Assembly (NCBI RefSeq): GCF_017352115.1
Contig: NZ_CP071448.1
Location: 1,258,501 to 1,322,500 of the forward strand
Length of the DNA: 64,000 nucleotides
Origin: Flavobacterium endoglycinae
GTDB lineage: Bacteria > Bacteroidota > Bacteroidia > Flavobacteriales > Flavobacteriaceae
Direction: 5' to 3'
This document shows positions 45,650 through 53,960 of this stretch, piece after piece; within the stretch, counting starts at the first letter, position 1, and each line of letters begins with the position of its first letter. The notes under the pieces were generated by a model, which was given only the letters and a program-made list of their open reading frames with translations, did no database searches and had not been told where the DNA came from. The position numbers were made by a program, and so were the translations under genes.

Positions 45650-46822
45650 TTACAAATTCAATTTATAAGCAATTCCCATTTCCAAACCTCTTAGCTCCGC
45701 AAGACCTTTTAATCTTCCTGTTAAAGAATAGCCCGGATACGTTTCTGTTTTTTGGTCTACTTCGTGAAGAAAACCATGATCTGGACGCATTGGCAGACTT
45801 GTTTTGGTTTTATTCATTAGAATCAATAATTTTTCTACAATGCTTTCCATTTTAACATCACCGCTTAAATGCTCCGATTCTCTGAAAACAGTTTCGCTTT
45901 CGCGGATGGTATTTCTTAGATGTAAAAAATGAATTCGGTTTTCGTAATCGTCAATTATTTTTTCTAGATTATTTTTCGGATCAGCACTAAGTGAACCCGT
46001 GCAATAACACAATCCGTTGGCTGTTGACGGAACGGCGCTAAAAATCGCTTTCAAATCAGCTTCTGTCGATACGATTCTCGGAAGACCTAAAACAGAAAAC
46101 GGAGGATCGTCTGGATGAATCGCTAATTTTTGCCCGTTTTGTTCTGCTATTGGCGTCACTTCCGCTAGAAAATAAATCAGGTTTTCTCTTAGCTTTTCAT
46201 TATTGATATTAGCATAATTATCCAAAAGCGACAAAATCTGTTCTGCAGTAAAATTGATTTTACTTCCTGGCAATCCTAATAATACATTTTTAAACAATAA
46301 CGCTTTTTCATCTTCAGATAATTGATCTCCAAAGCGTAAAGCTTTTTCTTTTTCGGCATCTGAATAATCATTTTCTGAATTCGGCCTTTTCAAAAGAAAC
46401 ACATCAAAATAAGTAAATGCATCCTGATTGTACAGCAAAGCTTTGCTTCCGTCATCGTTTATAAAAGTATGATCGGTTCTCACCCAATCCAGAATCGGCA
46501 TAAAATTGTAAGTTATAATTTTGATGCCACAATCTGCCAAATTCTTTAAACTGATTTTATAATTTTCAATGTATTGAAGATAGTTGCCCGAGGCGCGTTT
46601 GATTTCTTCATGTACCGGAAGACTTTCGACAACCGTCCATTCTAAACCAGCGTTTCTGATTATTTCCTGTCTTTCCTGAATATCTTGAACCGACCAAATT
46701 TCACCAACTGGAATTTGATGCAAAGCCGTCACAATTCCTGCTGCTCCAGCTTGTTTTATATCGATCAATTTTACACTGTCCTGAGGTCCAAACCAACGCA
46801 TGGTTTGCTGCATTTTTATCAT
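45650..46822 (-). CDS. uxuA: Mannonate dehydratase
   Basis: The ATG at 46822 gives MIKMQQTMRWFGPQDSVKL; the ATG at 46813 (MQQTMRWFG) is an equally good start, and the longer frame to a TTG at 46861 is unlikely. The 391-residue protein shows UxuA motifs: MRWFGPQDSV, LAIHPDDPPFSVLGLPRIVS, YCTGSLS, FLHLRN and MRPDHGFLHE. It dehydrates D-mannonate to 2-keto-3-deoxygluconate in uronate breakdown. With GH67 upstream releasing glucuronic acid and the SDR before it, the gene forms a glucuronate branch of the xylan locus. The uronate isomerase (uxaC) is not in the window. Confidence 0.95.
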   Translation of the reverse strand: MIKMQQTMRWFGPQDSVKLIDIKQAGAAGIVTALHQIPVGEIWSVQDIQERQEIIRNAGLEWTVVESLPVHEEIKRASGNYLQYIENYKISLKNLADCGIKIITYNFMPILDWVRTDHTFINDDGSKALLYNQDAFTYFDVFLLKRPNSENDYSDAEKEKALRFGDQLSEDEKALLFKNVLLGLPGSKINFTAEQILSLLDNYANINNEKLRENLIYFLAEVTPIAEQNGQKLAIHPDDPPFSVLGLPRIVSTEADLKAIFSAVPSTANGLCYCTGSLSADPKNNLEKIIDDYENRIHFLHLRNTIRESETVFRESEHLSGDVKMESIVEKLLILMNKTKTSLPMRPDHGFLHEVDQKTETYPGYSLTGRLKGLAELRGLEMGIAYKLNL

Positions 46823-46837
46823 ACTTATTTTTTTTAA

Positions 46838-46970
46838 TCTCGCAAAGACGCAGAGTCGCAAAGTTTTTGTTTCCCGCAGATTTTGCAGATTGAGCTGATT
46901 TTAATCTTTTTAATCCTTTAATCTGTGGCTTTAAAAAACCTTTGAACCTTTGAGCCTCTGCCCCTTAACA
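46838..46970. repeat. Degenerate CGCAAAG / CAGATT repeat region
   Basis: CGCAAAGACGCAGAGTCGCAAAG on one side and CCTTTGAACCTTTGAGCCTC on the other are weakly inverted. Inside are GCAGATTTTGCAGATTGAG and CCTTTAATCTGTGG, related to the outer arms at 21025-21209. It fills the gap between SDR and uxuA. Confidence 0.45.
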
Positions 46971-46978
46971 ACTTTAAA

Positions 46979-47716
46979 TTAAAACCCAATACTATTTCCG
47001 CCATCAACAGGCAATACTGTACCGGTTGTATATTTTGATTCGCTTAAAGCAAAATAATAAACGGCATCTGCAATGTCTGAAGGTTCTCCTAAGAATCCCA
47101 TTGGTGTTCTTCCCAATACTTTATTTTTTCTTTCTGGGTCATTATCAAGTGCTGTCGATGACATTTTAGTTTTTATAAATCCAGGAGCAATACAATTTAC
47201 ACGAATTCCTGCTGGAGCCAATTCTACCGCCATAGCACGAGTCATCGCTTCGATAGCACCCTTACTTGACGAATACGCAATTACTTTTGGAATTCCGTAT
47301 TGAGATGCCATTGAACTGATATTGATGATGCTTCCGCTTCCATTCGCTTTCATATTCTTAACTACTTCTCTGCTTACAGCAAAAACACTTAAAAGATTGG
47401 TGTGAATTATATTTAAGAAATCTTCATCTGTCACATCCAAAAATTCTTTTTTCATATTGATTCCAGCGTTGTTTACCAAAATATCAATCGAATTTTCTTT
47501 TGTGATGTTTTCAATCATCGCAGGAATTCCTTTTAAATCATTTAAATCGAAGATTACCGGAATGGCATTTTCTCCAATTTCCTTGCAGGCATCTTCTGTT
47601 TTTTCTTTTGATCTCCCGATGATGTAGGTTTTAATTCCGTTATCGCAAAGTTTTTTTGCTGTTGCAAAACCTAATCCCGAATTTCCTCCAGTTACAATTG
47701 CTGTTTTTTTACTCAT
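46979..47716 (-). CDS. SDR oxidoreductase, probable mannonate/fructuronate oxidoreductase
   Basis: The 245-residue classical SDR has the NAD(P) motif TGGNSGLG (about 9-16), NNAG (about 86), the active-site Ser in NISSMAS and Tyr/Lys in AYSSSKGA, and a C-terminal TGTVLPVDGGNSIGF. SDRs next to uxuA in Bacteroidota take the role of UxuB, reducing fructuronate to mannonate. Its position between GH67 and uxuA supports that reading, but SDR substrates cannot be proved from sequence; a gluconate or KDG dehydrogenase is possible. Confidence 0.85.
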   Translation of the reverse strand: MSKKTAIVTGGNSGLGFATAKKLCDNGIKTYIIGRSKEKTEDACKEIGENAIPVIFDLNDLKGIPAMIENITKENSIDILVNNAGINMKKEFLDVTDEDFLNIIHTNLLSVFAVSREVVKNMKANGSGSIINISSMASQYGIPKVIAYSSSKGAIEAMTRAMAVELAPAGIRVNCIAPGFIKTKMSSTALDNDPERKNKVLGRTPMGFLGEPSDIADAVYYFALSESKYTTGTVLPVDGGNSIGF

Positions 47717-47743
47717 AATTTTTAAAAATATTTATTTTGGACG

Positions 47744-47861
47744 CGGATGAAACGGATTCGCTATCGCAAAAACGCTGATTTACAAGGATTTTAAAAATCT
47801 TTTTTTCTAAAAAAATCCGTTTTTTTTCCGTGTCTTCGCGATAGCGAATCTGTGTCATCCG
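47744..47861. repeat. Inverted repeat with CGGATTCGCTATCGC arms
   Basis: CGGATGAAACGGATTCGCTA...CGC (47744-47767) is inverted at 47838-47861 (GCGATAGCGAATCTGTGTCA...CCG), with two differences. The centre is A/T-rich and can pair (AAGGATTTT...AAAAATCCGT). It fills the gap between GH67 and the SDR gene. Confidence 0.7.
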
Positions 47862-47893
47862 AGTTACATTCATTTAGTTAATCAATAATTTAT

Positions 47894-50047
47894 TTATCCA
47901 TTTCCCGGTGCAAATGGAAATTTTAACGATTTAAAATAATCTAAAGTCTGCGTTGGTTTTTCTACTCCCGCCGGAAGTTCTTTTCCAGAAAACTGCTGAA
48001 AGTATAAAAGACAGGCGTCACACCACCATTTTGCTTCTTTGTACTGAATTTCCAATAACATTTCCACTTCGTGAAAACGCTCGTTATCAATATATTTTTC
48101 TGCTTTCTTCCAGACATTCTGCATTGCCTCGACCTGATTTACACCTTCTTGGTATTTCAACGCCATACCGTTCCAAAGTGTCTCACCATTTTTCAGTTTA
48201 TAATCCCATGAAACATGATGAAACCATAAAAGATCTTTTTCTGGACAGGTTTCTAAATTATCAAAAAGTTTCTCAACTTCAGGAGCATATTGCGCAGTTG
48301 CATTCGTTCCTGTTTTAGATCGGTCGAAACCAATTCCATTTTTGTCCGCTTTATGATAATACGTGGGATTCCATTCTGGTCGTGATAAATTAGAAACCCA
48401 AGGTCCTGGCCCGTAATGGTGGCCCGTATCCATAATATGATGCAATCCAAGCGGTGTCATATAATTTACAACTGCTTCCCGAGATTCGATCATGATATTT
48501 TTTACAGGTTGGATAAAATTGTCATCGTTCGAGAAAGTGCATCTTAACCATTCATCAGCAATTGTTTCCGAATCTAAATAAGGATTCCAAGCCAGTCTTC
48601 CGAAACCATACCAATTGGCTTGTGCAAAGGGATGTCCTGTCCAATTCAAATCGTTTCCAATATTGGCAACACCTGCAATTCCCGTTAGTTTATTTGGATA
48701 CAAAGTTCCGTCAATAACTTTGGCAACAGTGGAACCTTTTCCTTTTTGATACGTGTCCGATTCTAAAACTTCCTGAAATAATTTAGGCAGGAAAACCAAA
48801 TGCGTGCTGAAACCTAAATATTCTTGTGTAATCTGAAACTCCATCATTAAAGGCGTTTTTGGCATTGCACCAAATAAAGGATGGAAAGGTTCTCTTGGCT
48901 GAAAATCGATTGCTCCATTTTTTACCTGAACAATTACATTTTCTTTAAATTTTCCATCATAAGGCTGAAACTCTGCATACGCTTGTTTCGCGCGGTCATT
49001 GGCATCATGTTCTGAATACACAAACGCTCTCCACATAATTACACCGCCAAAAGGAGCAACAGCATCGGCAAGCATATTGGCTCCATCTACATGATCTCTT
49101 CCGTAATTTTGCGGACCTGGCTGGCCTTCTGAATTGGCCTTTACCAAAAATCCACCAAAATCAGGGATTCGTTTGTAAATTTCTGCTGCTTTATTTTTCC
49201 ACCATTTGATAACTTCTACGTCTTTTGGATCAGCCGTTTTTAATTTTCCTATTTCGATGGGTGCCGAAAATCTAGCGGTTAAATAAACTTTTATTCCGTA
49301 AAGTCTAAAAACGTTGGCTAAAGCTTCTACTTTTTCTAAATATTGCGGCGTCAGAATTAAAGCATTGGCATTTACATTGGTCAAAACCGTTCCGTTAATT
49401 CCAATTGAAGCATTCGCTCTAGCGTAATCAATATAGCGCTGATCTATAAAATCTGGAAGTTTCTGCCAGTTCCAAAGCGAAAATCCAGCGTAGCCTCTTT
49501 CAACTGTTCGATCTAAATTATCCCAATGGTTTAAAATTCTAATATTGGTTTTTGGCGAATCGGCAATATTTAAATTTTGAGTGGATTTGTTGGTCTGTAA
49601 AATTCTCAGGAAATTAAAAACTCCGTATAAAACCGCAACGTCATTTTTTCCTGTAATAATTATTTGTTTTTTGCTTTTAAGAGAAATGGATTTAATAATA
49701 AAACCTTCTTCGTTTATTTTATCAAAATCCGATTTTAGTTCATTTTTAATTTCGCTGTTTAAAGCAGACTTCGAACCAATGATTAGATTATTTTCTCCTT
49801 TCAAATCTGATTTGATTTCTGGACTAATATCCAGCATATCCTGAAAACCTTTTTGAAGTTCTTTTTCAGCAATTTTGATCGTTTCTGAATTTCCTAGAAC
49901 TACAATACCTTTAAGATTGTTTTTGTATTCGGCAGGCAATGCAGTATTTTTTACGGCATTATATTGAAGCCACAATTTATAATCCTTTTGTGCCGAAGCC
50001 GAAAGGGAAATCAAAAGAAAAAGGAAAACAAATCGTAATGAACTCAT
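47894..50047 (-). CDS. GH67 alpha-glucuronidase
   Basis: The 717-residue protein has a signal peptide (ending SLSASAQ, 20). The GH67 catalytic set is visible: Glu308 in KANSEGQPGP, Asp381 in GAIDFQPREP and Glu409 in QITQEYLG, with the 73- and 28-residue spacings known for the Cellvibrio enzyme. GH67 removes (4-O-methyl-)glucuronic acid from the non-reducing end of xylo-oligosaccharides made by GH10. It heads the minus-strand run GH67-SDR-uxuA-GH10. A LacI-type operator with a -7-like box lies about 120 bp upstream. It is likely periplasmic. Confidence 0.95.
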   Translation of the reverse strand: MSSLRFVFLFLLISLSASAQKDYKLWLQYNAVKNTALPAEYKNNLKGIVVLGNSETIKIAEKELQKGFQDMLDISPEIKSDLKGENNLIIGSKSALNSEIKNELKSDFDKINEEGFIIKSISLKSKKQIIITGKNDVAVLYGVFNFLRILQTNKSTQNLNIADSPKTNIRILNHWDNLDRTVERGYAGFSLWNWQKLPDFIDQRYIDYARANASIGINGTVLTNVNANALILTPQYLEKVEALANVFRLYGIKVYLTARFSAPIEIGKLKTADPKDVEVIKWWKNKAAEIYKRIPDFGGFLVKANSEGQPGPQNYGRDHVDGANMLADAVAPFGGVIMWRAFVYSEHDANDRAKQAYAEFQPYDGKFKENVIVQVKNGAIDFQPREPFHPLFGAMPKTPLMMEFQITQEYLGFSTHLVFLPKLFQEVLESDTYQKGKGSTVAKVIDGTLYPNKLTGIAGVANIGNDLNWTGHPFAQANWYGFGRLAWNPYLDSETIADEWLRCTFSNDDNFIQPVKNIMIESREAVVNYMTPLGLHHIMDTGHHYGPGPWVSNLSRPEWNPTYYHKADKNGIGFDRSKTGTNATAQYAPEVEKLFDNLETCPEKDLLWFHHVSWDYKLKNGETLWNGMALKYQEGVNQVEAMQNVWKKAEKYIDNERFHEVEMLLEIQYKEAKWWCDACLLYFQQFSGKELPAGVEKPTQTLDYFKSLKFPFAPGNG

Positions 50048-50166
50048 TTGGTATTAATTTATTTTTACAATCTCAAGTCTGAAAGAATCAAAATTTTACC
50101 TCCAATAAAATATATTTGATAAAATTTTAATTTAAAAAATACAGTATCTTAAATAAAACAACAATT

Positions 50167-50178
50167 GCAATCGGTTGC
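50167..50178. promoter_or_regulatory. LacI-type operator, site D, upstream of GH67
   Basis: GCAATCGGTTGC is a CG-centred palindrome. On the minus strand it begins one base after TATTTTTA (50187-50180), the same spacing as at site A. The GH67 ATG lies 120 bp downstream. Confidence 0.75.
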
Positions 50179-50256
50179 GTAAAAATATAGGATTGTTATT
50201 TAAGAAAAAAATTTTAGCTCTACTTTTTTCAAAAAAATAATTTATTTAACAAAGAA

Positions 50257-50287
50257 AGGCAGGATAATTTAAAAAACTATCCTGCCT
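50257..50287 (-). terminator. Hairpin terminator between the PEBP gene and GH67
   Basis: AGGCAGGATA (50257-50266) pairs with TATCCTGCCT (50278-50287), loop of 11. On the minus strand TTCTTTG follows. It would isolate the GH67 operon from read-through. Confidence 0.65.
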
Positions 50288-50357
50288 ATAGTGCGGTAAA
50301 ATTCGAGTATTAAACCGTAAATTTCTGAATGCTTTTTTGCCAATCGAGTCAAATTAC

Positions 50358-50503
50358 TTTTAACACATAGAAACATAGCTTTTGTAAACTTTTAAAAAGG
50401 CGTTTCACTAATTTCAATGCACATAGATGGCTATGTGTTAAAGCTTGCTTTTTCTATAATCTCAAACAATGGCAATAGAAATCTATGTTTCTATGTGTTA
50501 AAA
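50358..50503. repeat. AACACATAG palindromic repeat, third copy
   Basis: TTTTAACACATAGAAACATAG-type left arm and CTATGTTTCTATGTGTTAAA right arm are almost perfect inverses. Inside are AAAGGCGTTTCACT and GGCTATGTGTTAAAG, as at 17579-17858. With site D and a hairpin it accounts for the 491-bp gap 50048-50538, in which no gene is seen. Confidence 0.75.
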
Positions 50504-50538
50504 CTAATCTTTGTTCTATTTCAAACAACGGTTTAGTA

Positions 50539-51081
50539 TTATCTTTTGTAATACGCTACAATACTCGCTTTTGCCAAAGTTTGGTTCCAAAGATTAAATC
50601 CTACTACCGCTGGATTTGTGTTCTCGTCTGTTCCCAATTTTTCCGTCTTTAAAGCGTAAACCGTGATAATGTATTGATGATATCCGTGACCAACTGGCGG
50701 ACAAGGCCCTCCAAATCCTTTGATTCCGTAATCGGTAACACTTTGAATCGCTCCTTTTGGCACCAGATTTTTTGTTCCTGCATTGGTTACCAATTCATTT
50801 ACATTTGCTGGAATATCGAATACAACCCAGTGCCAGAATCCGCTTCCTGTTGGTGCATCGGGATCGTACATGGTTACGGCAAAACTTTTGGTTCCTTCTG
50901 GAGCATTTTTCCAAGATAATTGCGGAGATTGGTTTTCGCCTGAACATCCAAATCCATTGAATTCTTGAACTTTAGTTGCTTCGCCTCCTAAATCTTTACT
51001 GGTTAAGGTAAATGTTTTTTGTGCAAAAATAGATGTCGAAAAAATCGCCGACATCGCCAAAATTAAACTTAGCTTTTTCAT
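50539..51081 (-). CDS. YbhB/YbcL-type PEBP (Raf kinase inhibitor-like) protein
   Basis: The 180-residue protein has a signal peptide (ending STSIFAQ, 21) and the PEBP motifs TMYDPDAPTGSGFWHWVVFDIP and GPCPPVGHGYHQYIITVYAL, which form the anion-binding pocket. Bacterial members bind small phosphate or carboxylate ligands; their physiological role is largely unknown. The signal peptide indicates a periplasmic place. It lies downstream of the AraC gene on the same strand (86 bp) and may be its target. Confidence 0.93.
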   Translation of the reverse strand: MKKLSLILAMSAIFSTSIFAQKTFTLTSKDLGGEATKVQEFNGFGCSGENQSPQLSWKNAPEGTKSFAVTMYDPDAPTGSGFWHWVVFDIPANVNELVTNAGTKNLVPKGAIQSVTDYGIKGFGGPCPPVGHGYHQYIITVYALKTEKLGTDENTNPAVVGFNLWNQTLAKASIVAYYKR

Positions 51082-51167
51082 TTTATCTGATTTAAAATTT
51101 TAAGCAAAGTTAGATTTGAAAGAACTGAATAATTTTAGGCAAAGGCTCAAAAACTATCGCTAAAAGC

Positions 51168-52004
51168 TCAAATCGTTTTGTGATGTTTGGGGGGTACACC
51201 ATATTTGATTTTATAGGCTTGACTAAAGCTTGAAAGGTTTTCGTAACCTGCTTCAAAATACACTTCGGAAGGACTTTTTTCCAAACTTAGCAAGTAATGT
51301 GCATGTTCGAGTCTTTTGTTTTGAAACCATTTCATAGGCGATTCCGAGTAATATTTTTCAAATTCTCTTTTAAAAGTCGAAACACTCATATTGCATAAAA
51401 ATGCTAATTCTTTTAAAGTCAATTTGCTCAAATGACTGTTTTCGATGGTTCGAATGAATTTTTGGGCAGCGTCATCGCTGTTTATGATTAAAGCATAAAG
51501 AAAATCGGTACCGTATTTATCCGTGAGATACAGCATAATTTCTTCAAACTTAACTTCTAGTATTTTTGGCTGAACTGTTTTTGAAAGATTAGAAATATCT
51601 GCTAAACTATCTACAAAACGTTTTAAAAAATCGTCATAATCGAATGCATAAACTGATTTTGGCTCAATTGATTCTGATTTTTCAGATTCTATTTTTCTAA
51701 TGAAATTGTGAAGCATTTCATTAGAAAAAAACAAAAGAACACTTTTATAAAGAGAAGTCTCAGAAACTCTTTTTTCTGTCATTAAACAATTTCCAGATCG
51801 CATTATAATAAACTTAGAAGGCGTTATTGACAAAGCTTCATTATCAAAAATGACTTCTTTTTTTCCTTCAATCAAAAAACTGATAATATTCTGATTTAGA
51901 ATAATCTGTTGTTTCGAAACGTCTTTAGAACTGCTGTAATCCACAACATGTACCTGCTGTGATTTTTCTAAATTCATTTCGTCTGGAAGTGTAATTGTTT
52001 TCAT
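51168..52004 (-). CDS. AraC-family transcriptional regulator
   Basis: The ATG at 52004 (MKTITLPDEMNLEKSQQ) is preferred; the longer frame uses a TTG at 52025 inside a terminator stem. The 278-residue protein has an N-terminal sensing domain and an AraC HTH pair at about 180-275 (LTLKELAFLCNMSVSTFKRE, EVYFEAGYENLSSFSQAYKI, YGVPPKHH). The target and ligand are unknown; the adjacent PEBP gene is a candidate. The leader is very short and overlaps the LacI gene's terminator. Confidence 0.88.
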   Translation of the reverse strand: MKTITLPDEMNLEKSQQVHVVDYSSSKDVSKQQIILNQNIISFLIEGKKEVIFDNEALSITPSKFIIMRSGNCLMTEKRVSETSLYKSVLLFFSNEMLHNFIRKIESEKSESIEPKSVYAFDYDDFLKRFVDSLADISNLSKTVQPKILEVKFEEIMLYLTDKYGTDFLYALIINSDDAAQKFIRTIENSHLSKLTLKELAFLCNMSVSTFKREFEKYYSESPMKWFQNKRLEHAHYLLSLEKSPSEVYFEAGYENLSSFSQAYKIKYGVPPKHHKTI

Positions 52005-52040
52005 AAAAAAATATCGGCTTACCAAAGGAATCGATAAGCC
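52005..52040 (-). terminator. Terminator after the LacI gene
   Basis: GGCTTA (52016-52021) pairs with TAAGCC (52035-52040); on the minus strand TATTTTTTT follows directly, ending just before the AraC start codon. It lies about 25 bp after the LacI stop. Confidence 0.65.
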
Positions 52041-52064
52041 TTATTATTTAGAATGTTCTTGATT

Positions 52065-53093
52065 TTATTTTTGGGTAGATTCTCTTGCGAGCACTTCTGT
52101 GTTTAAAAAGGTAATTTCTTTGGCGTCATCATTTTTAGCCGATTTCAAGTTTTTTATAATAATTTCCGCTGCCGCTTTTCCCATTTTTTCTGCGGGATGC
52201 GTTATAGTCGACAAATTAGGGTCGATAATCTGCGAAATTGGGTCATTATTAAAACCAATCACTTTAAATTCTTCAGGAACTTTTATACCACGTTTTTTAG
52301 CGGTCTGCACCGCACTTACTGCTAGAATGTCTCCCGGAGCAAATAATCCATCTGGCATTGGTTTTAAATCAAATAAAGCGTTGCTGGCTTTTACACCATC
52401 TTCATAAGTAACTGAATTTAAATTGATAATGAGATTCTCATCTATATCAACATTATGATCTTTTAAGGCTTCGATATAACCTCTTTTTCTCTCACTGTAT
52501 AAATTTCCCAATTCTGATCCTGCCGTAATGTGCGCAATACGAATACAGCCCTGTTCAATAAGGTGTTTGGTTGCTTTATAACCTGCTGAATAATTGTCGA
52601 TTACTACTCTAAAAGTATTGTAATTTTTCGGAACCCTGTCGACAAAAACTAATGGAATATTATTGTTTGAGAATTGATGAAAATGAGCCGTATCACGAGT
52701 TTCCATTGCCAGCGAACAAATTACACCGCTTACACGGTTGCTGTACAAAGATTTCGCCATGTTTACTTCTTCTTCGTACGAGTCGTGTGACTGCATGATA
52801 ATTACCGTATAATCAGATTTTTGAGCCGTTATTTCGATTCCGCTGATTAATGACGATAGAAAGGGCTGTGTAACGGTAGGAATCAAAACGCCAATGGTTC
52901 TGGTTTTGTTGCCACGCAAACCTGCGGCTAAAGTATTTGGGACAAATCCCATTTCTTCAGCGGTTTTTTTCACTTTCTTTATCGTTTTGTCACTAATGGT
53001 ATGATGATCTTTTAAAGCTCGTGAAATGGTTGATGTTGCCAGATTAAGTCTTTCGGCAATATCGTAAATCGTTACATGTTTATTCTCTTCCAT
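52065..53093 (-). CDS. LacI-family transcriptional regulator
   Basis: The 342-residue protein has a LacI HTH at 6-55 (VTIYDIAERLNLATSTISRA, HHTISDKTIKKVKKTAEEMG) with the hinge GFVPNTLAAGLRGNKT, and a periplasmic-binding-like effector domain (IGVLIPTVTQPFLSSLISGI, VFVDRVP, GLFAPGDILAVSAVQTAKK). LacI proteins bind palindromes with a central CG. Four such palindromes lie near the xylan/glucuronate genes in this window, so it is the likely regulator of the GH67-to-GH43 genes, with a uronate or xyloside as plausible inducer. The link is inferred. Confidence 0.92.
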   Translation of the reverse strand: MEENKHVTIYDIAERLNLATSTISRALKDHHTISDKTIKKVKKTAEEMGFVPNTLAAGLRGNKTRTIGVLIPTVTQPFLSSLISGIEITAQKSDYTVIIMQSHDSYEEEVNMAKSLYSNRVSGVICSLAMETRDTAHFHQFSNNNIPLVFVDRVPKNYNTFRVVIDNYSAGYKATKHLIEQGCIRIAHITAGSELGNLYSERKRGYIEALKDHNVDIDENLIINLNSVTYEDGVKASNALFDLKPMPDGLFAPGDILAVSAVQTAKKRGIKVPEEFKVIGFNNDPISQIIDPNLSTITHPAEKMGKAAAEIIIKNLKSAKNDDAKEITFLNTEVLARESTQK

Positions 53094-53170
53094 AAAACAA
53101 CTAATAGAAGATGTAAATATAAACTATTTTCTTTCAAGATGGTCTTTTCGACAAGGGTATAAAAGTAAAA

Positions 53171-53199
53171 TGCCTCTAATACCAAAAGTACAAGAGACA
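53171..53199 (-). terminator. Weak hairpin after the PepSY-like gene
   Basis: TGCCTCT (53171-53177) pairs with AGAGACA (53193-53199) with one mismatch; TTTTACTTTTAT follows on the minus strand. Confidence 0.35.
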
Positions 53200-53222
53200 T
53201 TTAAAAATGGTTTTCCGACACA

Positions 53223-53669
53223 TTATTTCTTGATATCATTCTTTTTATCTTTTAGAATTTTACCGTCTTTGGTAAATTCTAAATCAATTTTATTGGTCAA
53301 ATCTACATCGAGGTCTTTGTGTCCATAGTCGATATGCGTTATTTTTTCGTTGGGATGATTTTTGGCTACATAGGCTTTGATATTTTCTGGAATAAACGCG
53401 GTTGGAATTGGTTTGTCTCCACCGTCAACTTCACGATACGAGCCGTCTTTCCAGAATTCAACTTCTGTTCCGTCTTTTAATTTCACTTCAAAGCCTTTTT
53501 CTCCGTGTTCAGCATCTTTTTTAGCGATTTCTACCGTGGTGTGACTAAAGTGTTTTTTCAGAAATTCCTGTGCTGGTTTTGGCAGTTCAGTTACTTCAAT
53601 TTTCTTCTGTGCGCTGGCCGATATGGTTATGGATAACCATGCAATGGCTAAAAATATTTTCGTTTTCAT
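53223..53669 (-). CDS. PepSY-like (DUF2874) periplasmic protein
   Basis: The ATG at 53669 gives MKTKIFLAIAWLSITISASAQ, a signal peptide; the frame extends to a GTG at 53696 without benefit. The 148-residue protein has two PepSY-like beta-rich repeats (FEVKLKDGTEVEFWKDGSYREV and VDLTNKIDLEFTKDGKILKD), the pattern of the Bacteroidota family formerly DUF2874. Members are periplasmic and of unknown function, often near two-component genes. A kinase-regulator pair starts 290 bp away in the divergent direction. No gene is seen in 53670-53960. Confidence 0.85.
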   Translation of the reverse strand: MKTKIFLAIAWLSITISASAQKKIEVTELPKPAQEFLKKHFSHTTVEIAKKDAEHGEKGFEVKLKDGTEVEFWKDGSYREVDGGDKPIPTAFIPENIKAYVAKNHPNEKITHIDYGHKDLDVDLTNKIDLEFTKDGKILKDKKNDIKK

Positions 53670-53960
53670 AATTTGATATTTTAAGTATAGTCTCACTAAT
53701 TTACTGTAAGAAAATTTACATTCAAATCAATTTAAGAAAGATTTAATCTTTTTTAAATTCATAATCAATTGATTAACAAACGATTTAAAATCATTATTAT
53801 ATCACAACTTCACTTAAAAAATTTATTTTTCGAAAGATTTTTTTCAATTGATTTGTAGTACTTTTACCTTCTGGCCAATAATAAATTGACTATTTAAATC
53901 CCAAGTTTACAAGACTTTAAAATTATTCTAATTCTTATTTAGAGTACAAACCAAAAACGT

